Shown: positions 16,763-25,706, numbered from the stretch's first letter. The stretch: 64,000 bases of DNA from CAYPGT01 sp964512985 (GCA_964512985.1 CAZELI010000001.1:62001-126000), one strand, 5' to 3'. The notes: generated from the letters alone by a model not told the origin. Numbers and translations are program-made.

Positions 16763-18073
16763 TTATTCATGAATTTTGCACGGCAAAATATAGTCACGAG
16801 CAAGTATTTTAAGACCTTCTAAAGTTTCAATATCGTTGTCAATTAATCCTATTTCTTTATCGACAAAAGTTCTACTAAGCATTTCACGTAAAATCTTATT
16901 CTTCTGAATAATACCACCTGATAAAACTACTGTATTCCAGTCTTGTGCAGGATTAAGCTGGGTGCTTAAAATATAATAGTTATTTACCATGGACTGGTAA
17001 CTTGCTTTAAACAAATGACCTATGGTGAGATTACTTTCATTGATGTTTTGAATAGATCCATTTTGTCCGAGAGCAGACTTGAAAAACGATAAATTAAGCT
17101 CTAGGTCTGTTTCTTGAATACTTTCTACACTTTGATTGATATAATTCCAGACTTCTTCAGAGGATTTATTATCATTTAGCTCATTAACTAGTTTGAACAA
17201 TACATTAAGAGCTCTACCAGCAGGTATATGAGTAATTGTTTTTAAGAATTGTCCTCTAAAGAAAGGTCTTAGTTGATAATCACCATATTCTAAATTTGTA
17301 CTCAGCATACTAACTTGCGATCCAGTGCCAATATTAATTGATAATTGTTTATCTTGGAGTCCGATACCTAAAAGTGCTGCTTGCTGGTCACCAACAGCAA
17401 CATAGCAAGGTATTTTTTGACCTTTCCAATTGAGCTCAGTGTATGCTTGATCAAGATCAGATAGCTTAGGCCAGTTTAGTTGCTCTAAGCCAAGCTTAGT
17501 AATAATAGTTTCATCCCAAGACATGGTCTCTAAGTTAAATCCACCAAAAGCTGCAGCATTGGTGGCATGTATTTTAGGTTCTGCTTGTGCTAAATTAGCT
17601 ATCAAAAAATCAGCAATGGGTAGCGGATAAGATTTATTCGGTAATAAGTTGTTTTCCTTTAGCCAAAATAAATTAGTTAAAGCCATACCTGGTCTAAGTT
17701 CATTGCCAGTACGTTGAATCTCTTCCTTAGATAAATATGCTATCGCTGCATCGCTTCTGGTATCTTGCCAGGAAATGTAATTAGAGAGAGCTTGTCCCTG
17801 TAAGTCACATAGAATAAAACCTTGCATTTGCGTTGATAGTAGAATACCTGAATATTGAAACTCATCATTAATAAATTCATCAAGTAACTTGGTAAATATA
17901 TTTAGAGCTTGTTTGGGACACACTTCTCTGAAATTCTGCCGAGAATTAATGAAATCAGGGAAGGGAACTTGTTTGACTTTAATTTTTTGCCAGGTCTTTG
18001 CGTCAACAGATGCTATTTTAAAGAAGCTGGCACCGACATCAATTAGCAAGAATATTGAACTTAGACTTTGCAT
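16763..18073 (-). CDS. FGGY-family carbohydrate kinase
   Basis: A 436-residue sugar kinase of the actin-like ATPase fold. The phosphate-1 loop is IFLLIDVGASFFKI at the start. STQMQGFILCD and SWQDTRSD (about residues 82-110) resemble the xylulokinase/sedoheptulokinase substrate region. VAVGDQQAALLGIG (about 222-235) and INIGTGSQVSML (about 243-254) are the FGGY catalytic and phosphate-2 motifs, and VVLSGGIIQKN is the adenosine motif. It is somewhat shorter than typical (about 480-500). The ATG lies inside the upstream cyclase gene (13-base overlap), so the kinase and cyclase are coupled. The substrate is unknown; a ketoheptose or pentulose is possible. Confidence 0.85.
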   Translation of the reverse strand: MQSLSSIFLLIDVGASFFKIASVDAKTWQKIKVKQVPFPDFINSRQNFREVCPKQALNIFTKLLDEFINDEFQYSGILLSTQMQGFILCDLQGQALSNYISWQDTRSDAAIAYLSKEEIQRTGNELRPGMALTNLFWLKENNLLPNKSYPLPIADFLIANLAQAEPKIHATNAAAFGGFNLETMSWDETIITKLGLEQLNWPKLSDLDQAYTELNWKGQKIPCYVAVGDQQAALLGIGLQDKQLSINIGTGSQVSMLSTNLEYGDYQLRPFFRGQFLKTITHIPAGRALNVLFKLVNELNDNKSSEEVWNYINQSVESIQETDLELNLSFFKSALGQNGSIQNINESNLTIGHLFKASYQSMVNNYYILSTQLNPAQDWNTVVLSGGIIQKNKILREMLSRTFVDKEIGLIDNDIETLEGLKILARDYILPCKIHE

Positions 18074-19176
18074 TCTGTTTGAATAATATTGTATTGATCG
18101 AGATATTCGTCAATTGTTGTTTTTAATTTATCATCAAACTCACATGGAAGAATATCAAACTTCCCTGGATATTTTAAGAATACCAAATTAATTTTTCCGT
18201 TCCTAACTTTTTTATCAGTTTTAGCAAATTCTATTAGCTCAGCTGCTGTGAGTTTTCGCTTCATTGAACAAGGGAAATTCTTCTTAATAAAATCATGTAT
18301 CCGCAAGAAATCATCTCGCTTCAGAATTCCATATTCTACGGCAATATAATTCATTAAATCTATACCCCAAGCAACAGCAGTACCATGCGGTATCGCAAAA
18401 TCACTCAGAGGCTCTAAAGCATGTCCAAAAGAATGTCCATAATTAAGTATCCTGCGATAATCTCCTTCGTATTCATCTGCTTCCACCACGGATCGTTTAA
18501 ATTTCAAACTTAAATAAATTAACTCGAGTAAAGCAGGGCTTCTAAGTCCATCTTCATTTAGAACAGTTTCTAGTTTATTAAATAAGTCCCAGGACTCACT
18601 AAGAAAGTGTTTAAGAATCTCACCATATCCAGATCGTAGATGATCTTCAGGCAATGTTTGGAGAAAGTCTTGAGATATTAAAATCTCAGTTGGAGCATGG
18701 AAAACCCCTACTTGATTTTTATATTCATTAACATTAATGCCACATTTAGCTCCCATGCAACTATCACACATGGCAAGTAGAGTGGTAGGTACAAAAACCC
18801 ATTTAATACCTCTGAAATATATATGTGTAGTAAAAGCGGTAATGTCCTGAATAATACCGCCACCAATTGCTATCACTGTGGTACTTTTAGTGCAACGATG
18901 TTCTTGGAAAAAATCCAAAACAACTTTGATGTTTTCATAGCTTTTATTTTCTTCGGTAGCTTCCAAAATCAAAATAGCTTGAGTTTGAATTTGATTAAAT
19001 GAATCTTGATAAATCTTTGCAATACGCTTATCGATTAAAACTACTGTATCTGAAATGTTATTGATATTCTTGGTGATCTGTTCTATGTTCTTACAAAACT
19101 TGATTTCATAATCCCCTTGTCCAGATTTAACTAGTAAATTTTGCATACCAAGTTTATTATGTCCCAATCTCTTCAC
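18061..19176 (-). CDS. 3-dehydroquinate synthase-like sugar-phosphate cyclase
   Basis: NAD-dependent sugar-phosphate cyclase family (AroB-like), 371 residues from GTG 19176, or 361 from the internal ATG at 19146. The nucleotide-binding VIAIGGGIIQDITAF (about 102-116), the VPTTLLAMCDSCMGAKCGIN loop (about 130-149) and LNYGHSFGHALE (about 245-256, with metal-binding His) are present. In true DHQ synthases the loop usually reads DSSVGGKT; here it is DSCMGAKC, so this may be a paralog acting on another sugar phosphate rather than the shikimate enzyme. It overlaps the FGGY kinase by 13 bases and is divergent from the NeuB-like gene. Confidence 0.82.
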   Translation of the reverse strand: MKRLGHNKLGMQNLLVKSGQGDYEIKFCKNIEQITKNINNISDTVVLIDKRIAKIYQDSFNQIQTQAILILEATEENKSYENIKVVLDFFQEHRCTKSTTVIAIGGGIIQDITAFTTHIYFRGIKWVFVPTTLLAMCDSCMGAKCGINVNEYKNQVGVFHAPTEILISQDFLQTLPEDHLRSGYGEILKHFLSESWDLFNKLETVLNEDGLRSPALLELIYLSLKFKRSVVEADEYEGDYRRILNYGHSFGHALEPLSDFAIPHGTAVAWGIDLMNYIAVEYGILKRDDFLRIHDFIKKNFPCSMKRKLTAAELIEFAKTDKKVRNGKINLVFLKYPGKFDILPCEFDDKLKTTIDEYLDQYNIIQTECKV

Positions 19177-19184
19177 TCTCGGCT

Positions 19185-19284
19185 ACTGCATGTGATCTAG
19201 AGTATATGGTCTAGAGTGCAATAATGAAAGTTATTCTGAATACTTTTGGGAATACAGTATCTGGCATGAGCCCTGGAGAAATTA
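19185..19284. promoter_or_regulatory. Divergent control region with repeated TCTAGA boxes
   Basis: The spacer between the cyclase and NeuB-like genes carries two direct TCTAGAGT boxes about 14 bases apart (around 19196-19219). The second is preceded by TATATGG, giving TATATGGTCTAGA (19203-19215), the same 13 bases found in the spacer of the first flagellin promoter (35933-35945). No sigma-28 -10 box is next to it. GGAG sits just before ATG 19285. A shared regulator site is possible but unproven. Confidence 0.35.
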
Positions 19285-20340
19285 ATGAGTATTTTTGAAA
19301 ATCTTTTTGTACTGGAATTAGCCAATAATCATTGGGGCAGCTTAGAAAGGGGGCTAAAGATAATCGATGACTATTCTAAGATAGTTAGAGACAACGGTAT
19401 TAGAGCAGCAATCAAACTGCAATTCAGAGATGTGGATACTTTTGTTCATGATTCATTCAAAGACAGGGCTGATATTCGCTATGTCAAAAAAACACTTGAT
19501 ACAAAAATGAGTGAAGAAAACTTTCTTGCAATGATCAGTAGGATTAAGCAAAACGGCTTGGTGCCGATGGCAACTCCGTTTGATGAAAAATCTGTCGACC
19601 TATGTGTGAAACTAAATCTACCCATAATCAAAATAGCGAGTTCAGACATAAATGATATAGTTCTAGTCAAAAAAATTATAGAAACGCAAAAACCTAGCAT
19701 AGTTTCTACTGGTGGCGCTTCACTTGAAGACATCGATAATATAGTCCAGCTTTTTAGTGATGCTGGTGTTCCACTTGCTGTCAATCACTGTGTTTCTCTG
19801 TATCCATCAGAAGATAATCAATTAGAACTAAATCAAATTGATTTGCTTCGTGAAAGATATCCTAAGAATGTAATTGGTTTCTCTACTCATGAATATCATG
19901 ATTGGACTTCATCAATCATGATGGCTTATGCTAAAGGTGCTAGAGTTTTTGAAAGACATATCGATATAGATTACCAAGGTGTTCCTGTGTCATCATATTG
20001 TTCGCTTCCAGAGCAAGCTGACCAGTGGTTTAAAGCGTTTAAGAAAGCTATTGAGATGTGTGGACGTTCTTCTCGCAAGCGAAGAAAAATTTCTAGTGTT
20101 GAGGCTGAATATTTGACTAAGTTATTACGCGGTGCTTACGCTAAAAGAGATCTAGCTGCAGGTTATATATTAACCCCTGAGAATATGCTTGAAGATTTTC
20201 ATTTAGCAATTCCACTACAGGATGGGCAACTTTCATGTAGAGAGGTTCACAAGGAATACCAGACGATATCTGCTGTTAAAGCAAATGAGCCAATAATGGT
20301 ATCTCAACTCAGATCATTGGATAGAGTCAAAGTGCAATGA
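19285..20340 (+). CDS. NeuB-family N-acetylneuraminate/legionaminate/pseudaminate synthase-like protein
   Basis: A 351-residue PEP-dependent sugar-acid synthase family member with a TIM barrel (about 1-265) and a C-terminal SAF/antifreeze-like domain (about 285-345). It has ELANNHWGSLERG in place of the usual EIGxNHxG start, AIKLQFR for the PEP site, the IIKIASSDINDI and VSTGGASLEDI strands, CVSLYPS, and FERHIDIDYQGVP. Its stop overlaps the start of the TPP enzyme (ATGA), so the two are made together. The product might be a nonulosonic acid such as those on flagellins of other bacteria, but several active-site segments differ from classical NeuB, so the substrate is uncertain. Confidence 0.8.
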   Translation: MSIFENLFVLELANNHWGSLERGLKIIDDYSKIVRDNGIRAAIKLQFRDVDTFVHDSFKDRADIRYVKKTLDTKMSEENFLAMISRIKQNGLVPMATPFDEKSVDLCVKLNLPIIKIASSDINDIVLVKKIIETQKPSIVSTGGASLEDIDNIVQLFSDAGVPLAVNHCVSLYPSEDNQLELNQIDLLRERYPKNVIGFSTHEYHDWTSSIMMAYAKGARVFERHIDIDYQGVPVSSYCSLPEQADQWFKAFKKAIEMCGRSSRKRRKISSVEAEYLTKLLRGAYAKRDLAAGYILTPENMLEDFHLAIPLQDGQLSCREVHKEYQTISAVKANEPIMVSQLRSLDRVKVQ

Positions 20341-22202
20341 GGCTTGCAGATTATGTAATGAAATTTTTGGCTGACTACGGAGTCCGCCATATCTTCATGG
20401 TGACTGGTGGGGGAGCCATGCATCTTAATGATGCTATAGGTAGGGAATCTAGAATCCAATATATTTGTAATCATCATGAACAAGCTTGTGCCATGGCAGC
20501 AGAAGCCTACGCTAGAGTAAGTAATAGTCTAAGCGTGATTAATGTTACTACTGGACCAGGAGGGATCAATGCTTTAAACGGTGTGTTTGGTGCATGGACA
20601 GATTCTCAGCCCATGCTTATTCTCTCAGGACAGGTGAAGCGTGAGACTTGTATGGGCTTCTATGATTTGCCAGGGTTGAGGCAATTAGGCGATCAAGAAG
20701 TAGATATCATCAGTATGGTTAAACCTATAACTAAGTATGCTGAATTAATTCGTAAACCAGAAGATATTCGTTACCATTTAGAGAAAGCTATTCATCTTGC
20801 AACCACTGGTCGTATGGGACCTTGTTGGCTTGATATACCGATAGATATTCAATCAGCACGAATTGATGAGAATAGCCTTGTGGGCTATATTCCAGAGCCA
20901 AATGAAATTGATTTACATACTCTCAAAAAACAATCTCTAGAATTAATTGATAGGATTAAAACTGCGAAGAGACCTGTGGTTCTTTTAGGCAGTGGTATAA
21001 GACTGGCTCAGGCTCAAGAACAATTAGAACAATTAAAAACTCTATTAAAAGTGCCAATGGTAACATCTTGGACTGGGATTGATCTGATCGCTTCTGATGA
21101 TCCTCTATATTGTGGTCGCCAAGGTTCTGTGGGTAATAGAGCTGGCAATTTTACCGTTCAAAACGCTGATCTAGTGCTAGTTCTAGGCTCTAGATTAAAT
21201 ATTAGACAGGTAAGTTATAATTGGAAAAATTTTGCGAAAAATGCTTTTATCACTCAAATTGATGTGGATCAAGCTGAGCTAAACAAGCCTACAGTTCAGG
21301 CTCACTTAAAAATCCATGCTGATTTAAAAGTTTTCTTGCAAATTTTCAATAGCTTAGTTACAGAAAAAATCAGCAAAGATTCCTGGTTAAGCTGGTGCAG
21401 GGAAAGAGTTGAAAGATATCCTGTAGTTCAAGATAGGCATGTAAACTCGGAGAAAATTAATCCTTATCACTTTATTCATGAGCTTTTTAAGCATTTTAAT
21501 TCTAATGAAGTGATAGTATGTGCTGATGGTACTGCCTGCGTACTCCCTAATCAGGTAGCCATTATTAAACAAGGTCAGCGTCTCTTCACTAATTCTGGTG
21601 ATGCTTCTATGGGCTATGAATTACCAGCTGCCATTGGCGCTGCATTCGCAAGACCTAGACAGAGAATCATTTGTATAGCAGGGGATGGTAGTATACAGAT
21701 GAACTTACAAGAATTACAGACCATTATTCATCATCAACTTCCAATAAAGATTTTTATTATAAATAATTCTGGCTATCTTTCAATTAAACAAAGTCAGCAA
21801 AGTTTCTTTAATGCTGAATATACTGGTTGTACTCTAGATAGTGGTGTTTCTTTCCCTGACTTCACTAGGCTTGCAGAGGTCTATGGTTTTAAGAGTTTCA
21901 AATTAGTTGATAAGAGTTTTATAAATAATATAGAAGAGATTATAAATTATCCTGGACCTGTATTATGCGAGGTCATGGTTGATACAGAACAAATTTTTGA
22001 GCCCAAATTAAGCTCAAGAGTGCTAGCAGATGGTACTATGCAATCAGCCAGCTTGGAAGATATGGCCCCATTTCTAGATTCAGAAGAATTAAAACAAAAC
22101 ATTATACCTACGTCATTAAATCCTAATCCTGATTCAAGCGAGAGAGAATTAAACAGTACTAAGGAGTTCAATCATCAAGCAGCAAAGCAAATCAGTACTT
22201 GA
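20337..22202 (+). CDS. Thiamine-pyrophosphate enzyme, acetolactate-synthase/YerE-like
   Basis: A 621-residue three-domain TPP enzyme. The N-terminal pyrimidine-binding domain has the catalytic Glu in CNHHEQACAMAAEAYAR (about residue 48) and TTGPGGINALNG. The central domain runs about 190-330. The C-terminal PP domain has the TPP motif GDGSIQMNLQELQTI and then INNSGY. The last 70 residues are polar and extra. It lies in a sugar operon with a 4-base ATGA overlap to the NeuB-like gene, not with ilvN or branched-chain genes. This suggests a carbohydrate role such as YerE, which adds a two-carbon unit to a CDP-4-keto-3,6-dideoxysugar. Specificity is inferred only. Confidence 0.82.
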   Translation: MRLADYVMKFLADYGVRHIFMVTGGGAMHLNDAIGRESRIQYICNHHEQACAMAAEAYARVSNSLSVINVTTGPGGINALNGVFGAWTDSQPMLILSGQVKRETCMGFYDLPGLRQLGDQEVDIISMVKPITKYAELIRKPEDIRYHLEKAIHLATTGRMGPCWLDIPIDIQSARIDENSLVGYIPEPNEIDLHTLKKQSLELIDRIKTAKRPVVLLGSGIRLAQAQEQLEQLKTLLKVPMVTSWTGIDLIASDDPLYCGRQGSVGNRAGNFTVQNADLVLVLGSRLNIRQVSYNWKNFAKNAFITQIDVDQAELNKPTVQAHLKIHADLKVFLQIFNSLVTEKISKDSWLSWCRERVERYPVVQDRHVNSEKINPYHFIHELFKHFNSNEVIVCADGTACVLPNQVAIIKQGQRLFTNSGDASMGYELPAAIGAAFARPRQRIICIAGDGSIQMNLQELQTIIHHQLPIKIFIINNSGYLSIKQSQQSFFNAEYTGCTLDSGVSFPDFTRLAEVYGFKSFKLVDKSFINNIEEIINYPGPVLCEVMVDTEQIFEPKLSSRVLADGTMQSASLEDMAPFLDSEELKQNIIPTSLNPNPDSSERELNSTKEFNHQAAKQIST

Positions 22203-22230
22203 TCAAGACAGTGAATTTATTATAAGTAAA

Positions 22231-23241
22231 TTGGCTGATCTTTTACCTTTGCTATCTGGTAAACGAATTTTTCTAACTGGAGCGACTGGATTTTTTGGTA
22301 AGAATTTACTTCTGGCTATTAAAAAAATTAATTCTCTAATAGATGATCCTATTAGACTAGTAGCCTTGGCACGCAATCCAAATGGCTTTATCGAGAGCTT
22401 CCCTTTACTTATAGATGAGAACTGTCAATTTTTACCAGGCGATATACTTAAGCCTATAGCGATTGCTAATGATTTTGATTATATAATTCATACGGCATTG
22501 CCGAGTGCCAGTGAATTATTTAGTGAAGATCCTCAAATAATTTACAAAGCTATCTGTAATGGAACTCAGAATATCATTGATTTTGCAGCTAGTAATTCTA
22601 ATTCTCGGGTTCTGTATACCAGTTCTGGAGCGGTATATGCTGCTATGCCTGAGGGTCAGCAAGGATTCTCTGAAGCTGATGCTTTAGTAGAAATTTATTC
22701 ACTTAAAAATACTAATGATGCTTACAGCGCAGCTAAAGTTCAAACAGAAAAAATGCTCCAACAAGGCAATTTAGATTACATTATTACTAGATGTTTTTCT
22801 TTCGTAGGACCATATTTACCTTTAGACGCTCATTTTGCTATAGGTAATTTTATGAATGATGTTCTACACAATAGAGATATAGTTATTAAGAGTGACGGCT
22901 CCGCGATGAGAAGCTATCTCTATACTGCTGATTTGGTTGTTTGGTTATTTACGATGCTACTTAAAGCTAATTCTGGAGAGGTTTATAACCTAGGGGCTGC
23001 AAGAGCATATAGTATACAGGAGGTAGCAGAAACTGTACTTAAGGTTTCAGGTTCTAAGTCTAAGCTGATTATTGAGGGAGTCCCAGATGGTTCCCCTCGT
23101 TCCCGCTACTATCCTTGTGTTGATAAGGCTAAACGAGATTTAGGATTAGAGGACTCGTATGATTTAGAGCTTGCAGTGAGAAGAATGATGGAGTGGAGTG
23201 ATAATCAAAGAACGGCTTTATCTCCACCATATCTCGCGTAG
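22231..23241 (+). CDS. NAD-dependent epimerase/dehydratase (extended SDR), sugar nucleotide
   Basis: A 336-residue Rossmann enzyme with GATGFFGKNLL near the start (NAD binding), the YTSSGAVY catalytic strand and YSAAKVQTEKML (Tyr-x-x-x-Lys, about residues 164-175). It resembles dTDP/UDP/GDP-sugar 4-epimerases or reductases. The only usual start codon is TTG 22231, without a Shine-Dalgarno. The frame stays open upstream to 22153 and reads protein-like sequence (DQDSEFIISK just before), so translation may begin earlier at an unusual codon after the AAGGAG at 22161-22166. Its end overlaps the convergent OGT-like gene by 24 bases. It follows the TPP enzyme, so it may reduce or epimerise the same sugar. 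Confidence 0.82.
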   Translation: MADLLPLLSGKRIFLTGATGFFGKNLLLAIKKINSLIDDPIRLVALARNPNGFIESFPLLIDENCQFLPGDILKPIAIANDFDYIIHTALPSASELFSEDPQIIYKAICNGTQNIIDFAASNSNSRVLYTSSGAVYAAMPEGQQGFSEADALVEIYSLKNTNDAYSAAKVQTEKMLQQGNLDYIITRCFSFVGPYLPLDAHFAIGNFMNDVLHNRDIVIKSDGSAMRSYLYTADLVVWLFTMLLKANSGEVYNLGAARAYSIQEVAETVLKVSGSKSKLIIEGVPDGSPRSRYYPCVDKAKRDLGLEDSYDLELAVRRMMEWSDNQRTALSPPYLA

Positions 23242-24876
23242 TTTCTCTTCAAACCCTTTTATAAATTTGTTTATATCAGCTAACGGAGAGTTTAGAATCT
23301 GTTCTCTAAAACTATGACACTCTGATATCAGTTCAATATTATTTGCCATTGCCACTGCTTTACTTACATACTCGGCATCACTGTTTGCAACACAAGCATT
23401 TATAAATTTAGGGTCTTTAATGTGTCTAAATGGTCCAAGTATCATTCTAGTAAAAAATGTTTCTCCTAGTCTGGAGATAACTGGTTTACCCATACAGAAA
23501 GCATCTAGGGTGGTATAACCACCTTGGTAGGGATATGTATCCAAGGCGATGTCAATTTGATTATAGCTTTCATAGTATTCTTGAGAATCTTTTCTTTCTT
23601 CTAAAATTACTCTAGTTTTTTCAACGCCCTTGGCTTGAAAAATATCCCAAATCTCATCACAAACAGTAGGATCTTTTAAGGCTAGTCCATGTATCATAAT
23701 GATCGAATTATCAGTCTGTGAGAGGATTTCAGCCCAAAGAATAAGTATACTTATTGATACTTTTTCAAAACGATTAAAACAACCAAAGCTAATATAACCA
23801 TTCTTAATGAAGGGAGGCTCTTGCATTGCAGGTAATTCAACTCTTGGTTTATAAAACACTGAATCAAACTCTATCACCTCTTCTGAAGCATATCGTTTTT
23901 CTTCATCTGAGAACATATCAGGAGTTGTGAAAAGATATTCTATTTCTTTTAAGCCTGAAGATAGATGCGCTATCCAACTTATTTGGATTGGAGCTGGTTT
24001 AAGAGCCAGAATCTCAAAACAAGAATCAAGCGTGAATGTAGCAAAATCTAGAATAATATCTATGCTATCTTGAAAAATTTGATTAGCAACTTCAGTTAAT
24101 GTTAATCCAGATAAATTTTTGAAATTGGATATTTTTTTATAGAACTCTGTCCCAGAATCTTCTGTGCTGCCAATATGGTAACAGTAGACGGAGAATTTTT
24201 TATGGTCTATTGCCTCAATCAATTCACTCAGCCAGTATTCTACCATTGACATTGAAGCATTATTACTAAATGCAGGAGAAATGAAAGCGATCTTGAGTAT
24301 CTTGTCCTTACTAAAGTCATGATTTTTAAAGTTATGATTATTAAAAGGCAAGTTTGCGATTCTTTTATATGTGATCTCTTGATACTTGTTCACTAATGCT
24401 TTGCAAGTTTGTTGTGAAAATCCGTGGGTATATGCCATAAGCACTAATTCAGCAAGAAATTTTTGATTCTCTGGAAGAAGTTGATGCGCTTCGTATATGA
24501 GCTTAAATGCTTCTTCTATATTTCCTAGGCATTTGTGAGCAAAGCCTAAAGAATAGAGTGCTTTTATATGTGTCCCTAGTTTTAATTCATCCTCAAAATA
24601 TGATAGGCAGAGTTTGTAATACCTAGTTCTAGAAAGAATATAACCTATGTGATAATTGATCTCAGGTAGCTTTGGATCGACTGAATGTGCTTTAAGGAAG
24701 AATTCCAGCGCTTTGGGGTAATTACTGTAAGCATCGAAGTATATTAGTCCTACTTTATAATTCACATACTCATCATTAGGATGGGTATGTAGATATTTTT
24801 CATAGTTTGCTAACGCTAGATTATAATGCTTCTCTTTTAGGTTTTGTTTAGCCTTTTCAAGCAATTCTTGCGTCAT
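23218..24876 (-). CDS. TPR plus SPINDLY/OGT-like (GT41) protein, degenerate active site
   Basis: A 552-residue protein with TPR repeats in the N-terminal ~165 residues (e.g. LALANYEKYLHTHPNDEYVN) followed by a GT41-type catalytic region (about 195-545). LALKPAPIQISWIAHLS and LDTYPYQGGYTTLDAFCMG are recognisable. Compared with the three sister proteins, the N-terminal catalytic loop reads SPAFSNNASMSMV, without the DxxxHP motif, and DLSGxT is replaced by DFATFT. The Lys of the nucleotide-binding FNRFEKVS is kept. It could be a divergent transferase, a regulatory subunit or an inactive paralog. It is convergent with the epimerase. Confidence 0.82.
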   Translation of the reverse strand: MTQELLEKAKQNLKEKHYNLALANYEKYLHTHPNDEYVNYKVGLIYFDAYSNYPKALEFFLKAHSVDPKLPEINYHIGYILSRTRYYKLCLSYFEDELKLGTHIKALYSLGFAHKCLGNIEEAFKLIYEAHQLLPENQKFLAELVLMAYTHGFSQQTCKALVNKYQEITYKRIANLPFNNHNFKNHDFSKDKILKIAFISPAFSNNASMSMVEYWLSELIEAIDHKKFSVYCYHIGSTEDSGTEFYKKISNFKNLSGLTLTEVANQIFQDSIDIILDFATFTLDSCFEILALKPAPIQISWIAHLSSGLKEIEYLFTTPDMFSDEEKRYASEEVIEFDSVFYKPRVELPAMQEPPFIKNGYISFGCFNRFEKVSISILILWAEILSQTDNSIIMIHGLALKDPTVCDEIWDIFQAKGVEKTRVILEERKDSQEYYESYNQIDIALDTYPYQGGYTTLDAFCMGKPVISRLGETFFTRMILGPFRHIKDPKFINACVANSDAEYVSKAVAMANNIELISECHSFREQILNSPLADINKFIKGFEEKLREIWWR

Positions 24877-24906
24877 AATACAAGTTTATGCGAGAAATTA
24901 CTTTTA

Positions 24907-24984
24907 GGCATCCTACAAAACGAAGTTTTGTTAGTGATGCCGCTCGAAAAAAGGTGGCAACCGCGCGGAACGCGCGTGTTGCCA
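24907..24984. repeat. Pair of nested hairpins between OGT-like and SDR genes
   Basis: First hairpin 24907-24941: outer GGCATC/GATGCC, inner CAAAAC-GAA-GTTTTG (24916-24930). Second hairpin 24955-24984: TGGCAAC plus CGCGCG-GAA-CGCGCG plus GTTGCCA, strikingly GC-rich for this genome. No ORF fits. Both have a GAA loop like several other palindromes in the window. Confidence 0.65.
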
Positions 24985-25034
24985 TTAGAGATAATTTCAA
25001 TTTTTGCAGGAAGTCTACTGTATACTGAAGTTAG

Positions 25035-25706
25035 ATGTCTAAAATTAAAACAGTTTTTATCACAGGAGCCAGCAGAGGAATAGGTTTGGCTCTGAGTGAT
25101 TTTTATAAAGATTCAGGATATAACGTTATTGCTCCGACAAGAGATGATATGGACCTCTCTTCTATAGCGAGCATTAAAGCATATCTCAATAATAATGATC
25201 ATGAGGTAGATATTCTTATCAATAATGCTGGCATTAATAATATTGCTGCTATTGAGAATATGAACATTGAGCAGTGGCAGCAAATTGTGCAAGTAAACCT
25301 TAACGCAGCATTTTTATTAATGCAACATTATGCACCAGCTATGGCTAAGCGCAAGTGGGGACGTATAACTAATATTAGTTCTTGTTTTGCTCTTGTTTCT
25401 AAGACTGGTAGATCTGCGTATACTGCTTCTAAAGCAGCTCTCGTCGGTCTGACTAAAACAGCAGCTATAGAGTTTGCTCAGTATAATGTTTTGGTGAATG
25501 CTGTTTGCCCTGGCTTTATTGAAACAGAAATGACCCATCAAAACAATAATAATCAGCAAATTCAAGAGATCTGTAAATCTATTCCTATCGGGCGGCTTGC
25601 TAGTCCTGAGGAACTCATTGGTCTTGTTGAGTATCTAAACTCTGATAAAAATACTTATTTAACTGGACAAGATCTTGTTATTGATGGAGGCTTCACGACA
25701 CAGTAA
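25035..25706 (+). CDS. Short-chain dehydrogenase/reductase (SDR)
   Basis: A 223-residue classical SDR. The cofactor motif TGASRGIGLAL is at residues 10-20, NNAG at 64-67, the catalytic Ser in ISSCFALVS (about 115) and Tyr-x-x-x-Lys in SAYTASKAALVGLTKTAA (about 129-145). LVNAVCPGFIETEM follows. It resembles FabG-like 3-oxoacyl reductases or sugar reductases of surface-glycan loci (PtmA-like). Its 3' end overlaps the convergent double-OGT gene by 48 bases. The position inside the glycan island favours a sugar substrate, but the sequence cannot decide. Confidence 0.85.
   Translation: MSKIKTVFITGASRGIGLALSDFYKDSGYNVIAPTRDDMDLSSIASIKAYLNNNDHEVDILINNAGINNIAAIENMNIEQWQQIVQVNLNAAFLLMQHYAPAMAKRKWGRITNISSCFALVSKTGRSAYTASKAALVGLTKTAAIEFAQYNVLVNAVCPGFIETEMTHQNNNNQQIQEICKSIPIGRLASPEELIGLVEYLNSDKNTYLTGQDLVIDGGFTTQ

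Noticed and set aside
19203..19215. Sigma-28 promoter for the cyclase or NeuB-like gene
   Set aside because: The spacer-like bases are present but there is no GCCGATAA box on either strand at the right distance.
24844..25083. 79-residue plus-strand ORF before the SDR gene
   Set aside because: It crosses two hairpins and overlaps the SDR start in another frame; no ribosome site.
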